Assembly (NCBI GenBank): GCA_002897115.2
Contig: BCIH01000004.1
Coordinates: 988,659 to 1,050,229 of the forward strand
Origin: Prototheca cutis
Taxonomy: Eukaryota; Chlorophyta; Trebouxiophyceae; Chlorellales; Chlorellaceae
Direction: 5' to 3'
DNA length: 61,571 nucleotides
Below, piece by piece: positions 34,101-44,668 of the stretch (positions are counted from its first letter, which is position 1; every line of letters starts with the position of its first letter). The position numbers and the translations under genes are program-made. Under the pieces are notes generated by a model. That model did no database searches. It was not told where the DNA came from and saw only the letters and a list, made by a program, of their open reading frames with translations.

Positions 34101-37100
34101 TGCTGCAGCAGGCCGAGGCTTCGAGGCGCCAGGTGGAAGCTGGCCGCGAGGAGGTGGTGACCCTCCGTGTCCAAGTTCAGGCCGCGACCGACCGGCTGGA
34201 TGAGAGCGTCCGGGAAAAGGCAATCCTGGAAGCCAAACTGGCCCGTCAGAGGGAGGAGCTGGAGAGTCTGGCAGCTGCTGTGACGACCCAGTCCGAGGAG
34301 GCAGCCGCTGCCAGGATGATGGCGGGTGGGTTTGAAGACGGGGAAGACCTGGTCGTGCATGTCGGCGGGTGACCAGGGATCCATGACGCAGTCTGCAAAA
34401 CTCAGGCACCGGTGTATACAGCCCCTGCTAGCCGTACTTCCGTGCAGAGGCTGCAAGCGAGATGCAAGAAGAAACAGAGGCAACCATGAAAGCTCTCAGG
34501 GAGGAAAATGAGCGTCTGACGGCGCACGTGTCTGACCTAGAGTCCAGAAAGAGGGCCCCTCTATATCAGAAGCGTCAGGAAGAGGAGCTGTTGGCGGCGT
34601 TGGAGGCTTGCAAGGACGCCAAGCAGCGTGCAGCAACTGCTGAGACTGCCGCCAAGGATGCAAAAGTACCCCTGGATTACTGTTTTTAAAGGGGGGCCCT
34701 ATGAGTTTGTTGTAGCAGTCCCGCCAGTTATCACTTCTCTCACCACGCCCTGTTGCTGAGGTCATCGGCATGAATCATGCACACCCTGCCTGACTCTGTA
34801 GGTATCCAAGGAAGCTGCGGAGAAGGTGGCCAGTGAGCTCCGCGAGACAGTGGCCCGGCTGGAAAGCATGGCGCAGGAGGCAGCGCTGGAGTCAGCCGCC
34901 AAGCTGGAAGCTGCCCAGGCCAAGGGCACGACCGAGCTGTCTCGCCAGGAGGTGAGGAAGAGCTGGGTGTCTGAGCGAATGAGGGTGATCCGGGACTGCG
35001 TTGGCGCTTGACAGAGACAGGCGGTATTGAGGAGCATATGCATCTTGAATAATCACGAAGTCAGCACAACAAAAGCCCTTTGTCATTCGTCCCATAGGCG
35101 GTGCATGAGCTGGCCCTGGAGCGGCTGAATGTCCAGCTGGACGAGACCGCCAAATCTCTGGCGGCTCTGGAACAGCAACATGCCAATACGACAGCCACAC
35201 TGGAAACGGCTCACGGACGCATCTCTGAGCTCACTGAGGAAGTGGGCTCCCTGACTGTGCAGCTCGGTGCGGGCCGTAGGGTTTTGGCAAAGTTCTGTGT
35301 GTACAGGGCATGCATCAGCTCGTGGCAGGTTCCCACCATGGTTTTTGAAACTGGGGTCTGCTGAGTTTGCTCGGCTTTTTCTGAGAGTTGTTTTTGAGTG
35401 CGTGCGCTCGTGGGCTTGTGTAGAGTCTGCTCGCAGCTTTTGCTCGCCTGCCATGTCATTTGGGGATTTTCTTCCGGCCAACCCATCCCCTCCTTCCAAC
35501 CCATCCCCTCTTCCAACAGAGGAGGCCCAGGCGTGTACAGAGGCGGCCACTGCCAACATTCGGTACCTGGAGGAACAGATGGAAGCCAGGGCTGGAGCGG
35601 CCACGGCTGCTGAGGAGGCAGCTGCCCAGAAGCTGACAGAGACGGAGGCGGCCCTTTCGGCCGTGCGCCAGCAGCTCGAGACTGCATGTGCAGAGGCCGA
35701 AGCCGCTGCCACTGCTGCAGCAGAAACCCATGCCCAGGCGCTGGCTGCAGCTGCGTCAGCCCATGAGGAGGTGACTCACGGCTGTGTTGTTCACTGTTTG
35801 GCCGTTTATTTTTGTGCGCTGGAAGGGGGGGGTGACCCCAGCAGCTGTGCCAACCGGCTTTCAACCGCCATGAACACAGGAGCTGTCGGCGGCGCTTGGG
35901 GAGAAGGAAGACGCAGTGTCCAAGCGCCGGGCCGCCCAGGAGCAGATCAGGCAGCTTGAGGAGAAGCTCACTACAGCTGCAGCGGGCTTGGCCGCTGCAG
36001 AGGAGTTGAAGGAGCTGCGGCGCAAGCACAAGGAGGACGTGGCACGACTGACGCTGGCCCTCAAGTCGGCGACCCAGGGCTCCAAGGGCAACGAGAAGGC
36101 CAGTGACCGGGCACAAAAGGAGGCCGAGAAACTGAGGTGAGAGGACACAAGGGTTCCTGGGCTTTTTTGCTATTGTTTTCTTGTAAGCCAGTGAGATGGA
36201 TGGATGGGTGCCAAGCGGTGTGTCCTTTCGAGGGTCACAGGTTTCCTGGGCCTGTTGGTGATGCATGGCCTGCAAACACTCAGCCGTCGCCACCAATCTG
36301 ACTTTGAAGACGACAAACACACATCAACCCACCAATTTCACGAGCCAACAGGGCTAAAGTGGGTGATCTCGAGGCCAAGCTGCGGGCCGCGGTGCAAGAC
36401 AAGAACAGTGCCGTGAACGAAAAGGCGGCTGCGGAGCGTGAGCTCAAGGCGGCCCGGTCCCAGACTGAACGTTTGACCAAAAACATGGACAAGGTAGCAT
36501 GAGGGTTTTAGGGTTTTTTAATTGTCTGGCAGGGGCCTGGATAATTTGTAGATGAGCAGACAAGGAAATGGAGTCTCCTGCTGGGGGGAAAGAGGGGGGC
36601 TTCAAGTGCCCACCAGCAGCCTCAACAAGGAGCAGGAGCAACCACCAATGCATACATGGCAATGCAATAACCGGCAAGGCCATGCATGAATGAACACTTT
36701 CGCATCTTCAATTACTGCAGATCACTGGGTTGGAGGAGCGCAAGCGTGAATCGATCATGGTTGGATTCAACCAAACGAAGAGCAGGCTCCAGGTGGGAGG
36801 CAGTTTTGCGGCTTGTTCTTGCAGGCAGGAGCGCTGTTAATGTGTCTGGTGTGGATTGTGCCCAAGTCCTTCTCTTTTGAGAGGATGAGAGACCATCCTT
36901 TCTCTGTGTGTCTCATTGGCAGTATCAATCGATGCCATCAACACACCCGCACGTACCCCAGGTGGCTGAGGAAGGGCTACACAGGGCTTCTGTGGAGCTG
37001 GAGAAGCTTCAGTTTGAGCTAGGCATCAAGAAAGGTGTGGGAGTTGTGTAGGTGGCTTGGGCTAGTCTGGAACTGGGCATGGGATGGAGAGCATTTTCCT

Positions 37101-40100
37101 GGCTTGATGCGGTTTTCTCGGTTGCGCAGAGCACCCAGGCCCGGTCGCCTGGCTTTTTTCGGATCAATCAATTGCTGCTACCTGTAAAAACCAAAAGCAC
37201 TCGTGCACCAAGTGGTTCACAGGTGAGGCTGCAGCGCTGGAGCAGGAATTGGCCGAGGTGAAGGAGGAGCTGGGACAGGTGTCCAGCGACAGGGACAGTT
37301 TGACCGACGAGCTGGATCAAGTGCGGGCCGAGAGCGCGGCCCTTCGTGGTAGTTTGGCCGCGGCAGAGACTGCAGCGCAGGAGGCAGCTGCGGCTCGTGA
37401 CGAGCTGGATGTGGCACTTCAAGCTCTCGGGAATGAGAAGCAGGCAGTGCAGACGGAACTCAATGACGTGCGGAATGCGACGAACCAGACGGAGACGGCA
37501 CTGGCCGAGCTGCGTGAGGCACATGTGACCCTGGAGGGACAGCTGGCAGAAGTGCAGGACAGTTGGACAGCTGTCCAGCAGGAGTTGGAGCAGACCAAGC
37601 AGGCCCTGGCCGATGCTCATACTGCCGCAGGAGAAACCGCAATGGAGACACAACGACGGGAGGAGCAAATGGTCTCCGACGCAAAGCGGCGGGAGGAAGA
37701 GCTGACCAGTGCAGCGCGGCAGAGAGAGGAGGAACTGGCTGCTGCAGCAAAGCAGATGGAAGAGGAGCTGACCGCAGCATCTCGACAAAAAGAGGAGGAG
37801 CTGCAGCAGGCGAACGCCGAGCTGCAAGGACAGCTGTCCGGCGTACAGAAACAGCTGGTGGGCAAGGAGCAGGAGCTTGCTGCTGCTCAGGAAGCTGCTG
37901 AGAAGCTCCGCACCGACCTCCAGTCACTGGAGGAGCAGTGCACATCGTTGCAAGGCACGAAGCGGGATCAGCTCGCTTTTATTTGGGGCGCGACAGGTTG
38001 TGGGGGGTTTGCTCTGAAAAAATGTTGCTGTTTGGTGGACTGCCGATGTTTGGTTTCTACAATGAGCGGCATGGTGAACAAATGCCGCAGCTCATTCAGT
38101 TCCCATTTCATCTTTTCTCTTGCAGGTGAGCTGGCTGGGGCACGAGAGGAAGCAGCCAGGAAGGCACAGCTGCTAGCTGAGGGCCAGACCCGCTGCGATG
38201 AGCATGCTCTCCATGTTGAGGAGCTGGAAAGCAGGAAAAACGACCTGGAAAGCGAACTGGCTTCCCGCCAGGAGGCCTGCAGTATGCTAGAGAGCAAGCT
38301 TGCCGCTGCAGAGCAGGAACTGGCAGAGCGGGAGGCGGCCCTGGCAAGCAGCCAGGCAGCGGCGGCCGATGCTGCTGAGGCTGCTGCAAAAGGGATTGAA
38401 CAGCTTTCTGCCCAGTTGCAAGGTGCGGTGGGTTTGGGGTTACCGTGGTTGTCATCATGGTAGTGTGGCGTGGGGGTGTCATCGTTTGTCATGGGAATGC
38501 GCAGTCATCAGCCAGGTATACATCGTGGGGGTCAAGAGCAGGAAAAGGCACCCTTGCCGTCCGCCCACTCCCACGCCTCCCATCGCCCCACTTCTGACCT
38601 CTCAGAGCTTCAAGGCAAACTCAGCGAGGCAACGGCATCGTCCAGCCAGCAGGTTGCTGCACTGCAGACCCAGCTCGAGGGCCTGGGCACAGAACTGGCC
38701 TCCAGCAGGGAGGCCGAACAGCGCTCCCGTGAGGAGCTGGCGGCCGCCGTGCAGCGCACTGCCGGAGTCGAAACGGAGCTGCGTGAGGCTCAGGGGTTGT
38801 TGGATGCCGAGCGTGTGCAGGTCTCCGAGCAGAAGCAGGCCCTGGACGATGCCCAAGCCTCCCTCCAGCAGACTCTTGCCAAACTCGAGGTGGGTTTGCG
38901 AGAGATTCACTGTCAGTACATTCCTCGCATGCGCCCACGTCTGGAGAGCATGCGCCAGCGTCCACAGCGCTGCCACTCACCGACAAACACCCCCACACGC
39001 ACACGAAATGCATCATTCCAGACTTGCCGGACAGAGTTGGCCCAGTCACAGGAGACGTGCTGCGACCTGGACATGAGGGCCATGCAGGAGGAAAGCGAGA
39101 AGAGCGCTGCGGTGCAGGAGGCGGCCTCATTGCGTGAGGAGCGTGGCGTTCTGTCGGGCCAGCTGGCTGAGCTGGAAGCTGCCTTGAAGCTGGCCCAGGA
39201 ACGTGCGCTCGCCGCGGAGCAGCGCTTGGTTGAGGCCCAGGTGGCCTTGGATGCGACTGAGAAGAGGTGAGGTTCTTCTTGGCGTGATGCAGGCATTTTT
39301 ACTGCAATAGAAAGGCTACTGTTTGTAGGGGTATGGGCCTCGGTTGGGTTGGCGCAGGGCAATGGCATTCCCAGGGCCGTTCTGGAATGCATGGCTGGGC
39401 GTGGTTTGGACGACGCTCCATGGCCAATCTGAAGTCCATGACAACCAACCACATATTCCCTCCCCACCACCACCCAGGATGAGCGAGGCGCTCATGACAG
39501 CAAACGAGCAAGCCCAGCAGGCGTCTGCCGCCGCGGCCGCAGCCGCCGAGCGAAGCGGCGAGCTGGAACGGGAGGTGGCGGCGGCGGAGGAGCAGCTTTT
39601 GGCCAGCGCCGAGGAGCTCCAGCGTGCGTCGGACGCCGCCGCTGAGCAGGTGCAGGCACTCCAACGCGAGTTGGAACACGCTCGTGTGGCCCTGCAAGAG
39701 ACTGAACAGCGTCGTCCTGGGCTCGATGCTGCCGCTGGGCCGGTCGATCCGCCGCAGTCGAAGCCCACCGGAGAGCCCACCCCCGCCAATGAAGAGCTGT
39801 CTGGCAAGCTCAGCACACTCCAGGGGCAGTGCAAGGCACTGGAGCAGGAGCTGCGGCTGTCTCGCCGGCGTGAGGAGAAGCTGCAGGCACTGCATTACCG
39901 TCTGCGGGCAGACCTCAAGGCCTGTGGTGGTGATCTCGCTACGCTGCAGGATGTCTCCGATCGCCGGGGATTGGAATTTGAACTCGATCGCACCCGGACG
40001 CGTGCCGCCCGGGAGCGGGCAGTGCTCAAAGAGCAGCTGCGGGAAGCCCTGGCTCGGTGCGTGGAGTTGCAGGCCGGGGCCAGGGGCAAGTCCATCCAGC

Positions 40101-40171
40101 CTGCCAGCGTCACTGGCAAGGGGGGCCGTGTCCTGGGCGCTACGTTCGTGGACAAGGAGAACGTCCTTTGA
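31185..40171 (+). CDS. Kinesin-7 (CENP-E-like) motor with long coiled coil
   Basis: Plus-end-directed microtubule motor with N-terminal head, best fitting kinesin-7. I resolve 19 exons: 31185-31207, 31331-32521, 32668-33137, 33345-33556, 33703-33783, 34034-34325, 34448-34665, 34802-34951, 35098-35266, 35520-35770, 35880-36136, 36352-36493, 36721-36792, 36962-37034, 37223-37954, 38126-38422, 38606-38889, 39022-39266, 39478-40171. All phases close, giving 1950 residues. Motor motifs: SVYVRVRPL, P-loop GQTSSGKT, switch I NKASSRSHTIF, switch II LVDLAGSE, KSLLTLGTVINKLSEG, YRDSKLTRIL. A Gly/Asn/Ser-rich loop of about 50 residues is inserted after switch I. Past about residue 400 it is nearly all Glu/Ala/Gln coiled coil. 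The tail is basic and ends FVDKENVL. One intron (37955-38125) uses a GC donor. Confidence 0.92.
33613..33641 (+). repeat. T10-G19 homopolymer junction in kinesin intron 4
   Basis: Ten T followed by nineteen G inside the intron 33557-33702. Confidence 0.95.
37955..38125 (+). other. GC-AG intron in kinesin-7
   Basis: The exon ends CTSLQ plus one base, with donor AAG|GCACGA. The next exon starts GELAGAREEAARK after CTTGCAG. The alternative GT near 37998 also fits phase but would insert KRDQLAFIWGAT, which breaks the coiled coil. Confidence 0.5.
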
Positions 40172-40706
40172 CGGCGGGCCACGGTGGGGAAATCTTGGAC
40201 TCGATCACACACATTACCATGACACCAATCAATATGCTGGCTGGCATGCGTCCTCCTGCTTGCTGCTGCCACGACTTTGTACACCGCTGATGGTCTGTGC
40301 GCATGATTCCAGGCGGACAGCTGTTTCACCGGTGCGAAAGGCCCAAATAACTTGAGATGTCGCTGCGCGCCTTCCAGGCACAAGCACCTTTCTAGCGTCC
40401 ATTGAAGTTGTTCATGAATACTCTTGCAAGAGTTTGAAGCGGATCCATGAGCCTTGGACGCCCGCCTAGGGCGTCCTAGCTCGACAGTGGCGAACCACGG
40501 AAACGGGCACGGATGCTGCCCCTTCACCATGGCAGGCCGCCCAACCGCTATGATTGGGCGTATGGCAAAGCCCCACCTCGTCGAAAAAGGTGGCTTTTTT
40601 GGGGGGGCGGACGGCATGAAGGTATCGCCTGATTCTGCTCGTTTGCCGTTGCTAGCAGGCAAGCCCCCCTGATCACGGCCACCCTCTCAGGAGGGACGCA
40701 TGGCGC
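40172..40706. other. Intergenic between kinesin-7 and GDPD gene
   Basis: 535 bp, with a T6G7 junction at 40595-40607. No coding signal. Confidence 0.5.
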
Positions 40707-42204
40707 ATGGGCGTCTCAGACTACATCTGGCTTGCGGTGATCCTTTTTTTCCTGATCATCGTGTGGTTATACAGGAGGACCAGCAGTATCAAGGGGCTGG
40801 TGAGTGGGGGACAGTGGGGGGGCCCCATGTGAGAATGTGTCCTGTCCGGCATGGTGCATGATGGGCACATGACACTGTGAAATGCGCATCAATGTTGCAC
40901 ATATTTTTAGCATCAATAATGCCCACACCCATGGGCATGTTCATGACTGCAGGAGGCGGAGATCACAGCGCTCCGTGGGGCTCCGTCGCAGACCTACTGT
41001 CAGCGGCGGCAGGCCCCGCTCGTGTGTGCCCATGGGGGGGACAGCACTGACGCCCCTCCCAACTCCGCACTGGCCTTTGAAACGGCCCTGAGTGCTGGCA
41101 TCGCCTGTGTCGAGGTGAGCTGGTCGGTGCGTGGGTTTGGTTGGGGCCCCCGGTTGAGCATGCTGTCGCTGCTGCTTCCCGTGGGTGGGGCCCTGCACTC
41201 GTTCCATGCCGTGTGCATTGACTACCAAAAAATTGCATGGTACTATCTCATCACCACACAGCCTATTGCTGTCCCAAGTGCAGGTGGACGTCGCTCGGAC
41301 TCGGGATGGTGAGCTGGTGGTGTTGCACCCCAGGGAACTCGCCGCCCTGACCGGCATTCCTGGCTTGCAGGCAAGCGACTACACATGGGATGAGCTGGCA
41401 GAGCTGCGTTGGCCTGGCACGCAAGAGAACGTTTTGCGGTTTGAGCCGCTGCTGCGGCAGTTGCAGCCCGTCACGCACACCATCATTGTTGACCTCAAGC
41501 CGCGGCTGGGCGGCTCGGGGATTGGTGCCGATGCAGAGGAGCTTGTGGCACAGGTGGCTGCGGCGCTGGGCACAACCCCCTGCCCCAACTGCATCGTGTG
41601 GGGCAAGGACGACGAGCTGGCGCTCAGCGTAAAAAGCGCTGTGCCCAGCGTCGCAGCAGGCTATGTCCTCATGAACGAGACCGTACAGGTGAGTTTTGGG
41701 CGGTTTGCCATCTGTTTTGTTCTCGTTGGGTCGTTGAGTTTGAAAGGGGTTTTAATGGGATAAGGAGTGTGTTGGGACCTGCAGGACGGACAAGTAAGGA
41801 GGAGGCTACTGCATTCATCGTGCCGCTATGCAAGGCTCCACAGCAGCGCCGCCGCTGGCCACATCCAGCTCCTAGTCATGCCCCCCTCCCCTCGCCAACC
41901 CCAACAACCCCCTAAAACATGCATGCAGGCGCGGGAGTCTGGCCGGGACCAGGCGCTGCGTGCCGCTGACGCCTCGGTGGCGGGCGTGCATTACGCGATG
42001 ACGTCGCCGCAGTTGACGCGACAGCTCCACGCGGCGGGCCAGCGTGTCGTTGCTTGGACTGCCAACACGCCGGAGATGATGAGGCAGGTGCTGGATGCCG
42101 GCGTTGATGCGGTGGTGACCAACCACCCCGCCCAGCTGACTCGGGCCATTGCCGAGCGAGGCGATGCCTGCCTCCGGCTGTACGGCGCCCAGCCCGCCCG
42201 TTGA
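40707..42204 (+). CDS. Glycerophosphodiester phosphodiesterase-family protein, membrane-anchored
   Basis: GDPD family: hydrolyses glycerophosphodiesters to glycerol-3-phosphate and an alcohol. Exons 40707-40799, 40953-41114, 41284-41688, 41929-42204 give 311 residues in phase. The N-terminus is a signal anchor (IWLAVILFFLIIVWLYRR), so the enzyme is probably tethered with the catalytic domain behind it. The TIM-barrel signature is present but altered: AHGGDSTDAPPNSALAFETA where AHRG...PENT is usual, then CVEVDVARTRDGELVVLHP and HTIIVDLKP. The C-terminal barrel end RVVAWTANTPEMMRQVLDAG VDAVVTNHP is typical. One catalytic Arg and one metal-binding Glu are thus replaced, while the first His, the Glu-x-Asp pair and the second His remain. 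Activity is uncertain; the fold is not. Confidence 0.87.
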
Positions 42205-43195
42205 AAAGGGGTAGGGGATGGCCCGAGGCTCACGTTGACCCCACAATGGGAGGGCAGAGGACAGGAAACCACGACAAAAACTAAAAGCCATGATACAGTT
42301 TCATTTTCCATTTGGCACTCGTGACTTGATATTTGGAATGTTTCGCCACCTGTGGTGTGAAACACTGCATGTGCAACCCTAAGACCGCCGTCCATGCAAT
42401 GCCGTGATCAGGGCAGGTTGGTTCCTTGCTGACCTTGTGAATTGCATGTTAGATATCGACTACCACAAGCACAGCCAAAATAAGGGAACACCCGTCCCAC
42501 ATGTGGTTGGTGCAGCTGGTGACGGCCTCTGGCCCCGCTGTCCACTCTCCACTTTACGACCAACAACGCATGCCTCTCAACCACCAAACACTGTAAACTC
42601 ACATGAGTGCACAGACAGTCATTCGAATAATGTCAGCAAAAGCACAAGAAGATCCTCAGGCGGTGGGTGCGTGGACGGAGCAGTGCTCCAAACCCACCGG
42701 TCTGGCAGTGCTCAGGCGCCGGGCCCCAAAAACTGTTGCCAGGCATGGCGAGCAGCCATCTCCAAAGGCGAACCGCAGCCTTTGAGGCAGGTCCCAGCAT
42801 GCACAGGCCATCCATGCGACCGCTGCTGGTGGGATTTCTCCTTGTGCTGAGGAGTGACATGCACAGGCATCAATCAAACTGTTGGCAAAATGAATGGGTG
42901 GCAGGCAGGCATGCTCACTCTTGTGGCATTGTCTATTCATTCAAAAGGCACGAGAGCAGTGGTATTCCTAAGGAAAGTACGGCGGCTGCGTAGGGCTCCC
43001 CGGGGGCGGCCGGCAGCGGCGCTGGATCGTGACGGCCAATGAAATGTGCAGGGGGTCGTACAGTGCGATCGCCGGGTGTTGCAAGGGCTGTGTGGTAAGG
43101 ATACATTCGGATACACCTAGAGCGGTGGGGAGAGAAAGAGAGAGGCGCATGGCGACCGGCAAGCAGCCATCCAAAGGCGCTATTCGAAGCGAAAC
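42205..43195. other. Intergenic, convergent 3' flanks
   Basis: 991 bp between the stops of the GDPD gene (+) and the alpha/beta hydrolase gene (-). The word CATGCACAGGC occurs twice (near 42798 and 42858). No coding signal. Confidence 0.5.
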
Positions 43196-44668
43196 CTAGT
43201 GCACCAGGCGCGTCGGCGACGCAGCGTGGCGCGAGGGGATCCCCGCCACCATGACGTCACCAAAGGGCGCGCCCGGCCTAGGGCTGCGCTCGCCGAGCGG
43301 CGCAAACAGCTCCGTGTCGACGGGTGTGTGTCGCGATGGCACTGGACCAGGAATTGGTGCGGCCACATGATGCGACGCCACAAAGCTCTGCCCAGGCTGC
43401 TGCGCGAGCCCATTTCCAGCCTCGTCATGGGGGCGGAGCCAGCTCGGAGTGGCCTCCAGGAGTGCCGGCGCGAGGATTCGGGCCAGACCCTCGGGGTTGT
43501 CAGAGTGGACCCAGTGTCCGGCGGCCGGGAGGTCATACACCCGCGCCTCCACGGCCGCCAGGCGCGCCATCGTGCGCGTTGACCACTCAAACGCGCTGCG
43601 TTCAGCGCGGACAAGGTTCAGGCTCACGCCTTGGAGCCGGGCGCTGGCCCATGGCCAGAGGTCGGCTGCCTCGTAGTCAGAGTACATGGCCGCGATCCCC
43701 GCCAGGTCGGGGCCCCAGACAAGTGGGCCCCCCGCATCAGAAGCCCGCAGGGGCCGCAGCCCAGTCGCCGCCCAAGTCGCAACTGCCTGAGAAAATCCCT
43801 GGCCCCGCAAAGCCGTCACCACCTCTCCCCGGCCGGCGACGGGCGTCGGAATGCGGCGCAGTGCCGCGATCAAGTCCGCGGGGTGGTCGGCACCCAAAGC
43901 CCGCCGCGCCGGCGGTGAAATTGCCGCTGTTGCTGTCGTACTTGAATTTTCGCGGCCATAAGCACCGCCAGCACCACCTCCATACTGCGCAACAATGGGC
44001 CCCGGCAGGGAATCCAAGGCCCAGACCTGCACGGGCCTGGGCAGAGCTGCGGTGTGGCGGACTGCCCACTGCTCGGCAACAGCCATGACCACCTTGCCTC
44101 CAAAGGAATGCCCCACGAGCAGCTCGGGAAAGAGCTTGAGCGAGGTCAGTAGCCGCAGCACGTCGCCCGCCGCCGCCCGGACCGTGTGCGGGCCCCGTAG
44201 CGACCCGCCCAACCCGGCGCTCTCGCCGTGGCATCGAAGGTCCACAAGCACGACCTGCCAGCCAGGGTGCTCAGCCAGCAGCCGCCGCGCAAAGCCGCCA
44301 AGGTTGCGTCGGTTGCCCAGGATGCCGTGCACGAGCACCGCCGTGGGCGGCGGCCGCCCGCCGTGTGCTGCCGCCTGGACCGCCAGGTCGCCGCGAACAA
44401 TCTCGTGCGCCAGCAGCGGCTCGGGATCGCGTAGGACACGGTTACCATGCCGGTACCGCGTCTGCGGGGGTGACTGTTGTGTCTGAGCAGGGTGCATGGG
44501 CGAGGTGTGGTATTGCCCGGGGTACCGCTGAAACCCGGGCTGGCGAGGGTCACCGTACACGGGACGGTTCATGGAGGCCACACCACAGACCGTGAGGGAT
44601 CCCAGTCGGCTCTGCAGGTGTCGATCATGGATAAATGTCCCGTAAAGGTCAAGCATGGCTGTGATCAT
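43196..44668 (-). CDS. Alpha/beta hydrolase, single exon
   Basis: Serine hydrolase of the alpha/beta fold, esterase/lipase-like; substrate unknown. One open frame of 490 residues, unusual here for having no intron. The start at 44668 is the most upstream ATG; the ATG at 44572 is also possible. The first ~95 residues (Pro/Gln/Arg/Tyr-rich) lie outside the fold. Core motifs: oxyanion-loop LVHGILGNRRNLGGFARRL, WQVVLVDLRCHGES, nucleophile elbow LLVGHSFGGKVVMAVA with Ser in GHSFG, and catalytic His in AAGHWVHSDNPEGLARILA. The catalytic acid is probably in the segment before ARVYDLPAAGHW. The order HGxxGN...DxRxHGxS...GHSxGG...GHWVH matches the bacterial YbfF/plant ABHD11-like group. About 75 residues of disordered tail follow the core. 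Confidence 0.85.
   Translation of the reverse strand: MITAMLDLYGTFIHDRHLQSRLGSLTVCGVASMNRPVYGDPRQPGFQRYPGQYHTSPMHPAQTQQSPPQTRYRHGNRVLRDPEPLLAHEIVRGDLAVQAAAHGGRPPPTAVLVHGILGNRRNLGGFARRLLAEHPGWQVVLVDLRCHGESAGLGGSLRGPHTVRAAAGDVLRLLTSLKLFPELLVGHSFGGKVVMAVAEQWAVRHTAALPRPVQVWALDSLPGPIVAQYGGGAGGAYGRENSSTTATAAISPPARRALGADHPADLIAALRRIPTPVAGRGEVVTALRGQGFSQAVATWAATGLRPLRASDAGGPLVWGPDLAGIAAMYSDYEAADLWPWASARLQGVSLNLVRAERSAFEWSTRTMARLAAVEARVYDLPAAGHWVHSDNPEGLARILAPALLEATPSWLRPHDEAGNGLAQQPGQSFVASHHVAAPIPGPVPSRHTPVDTELFAPLGERSPRPGAPFGDVMVAGIPSRHAASPTRLVH

Noticed and set aside
36490..36525. Telomere-like GGGTTTTAGGG words
   Set aside because: Only one or two imperfect units inside a kinesin intron, with no array.
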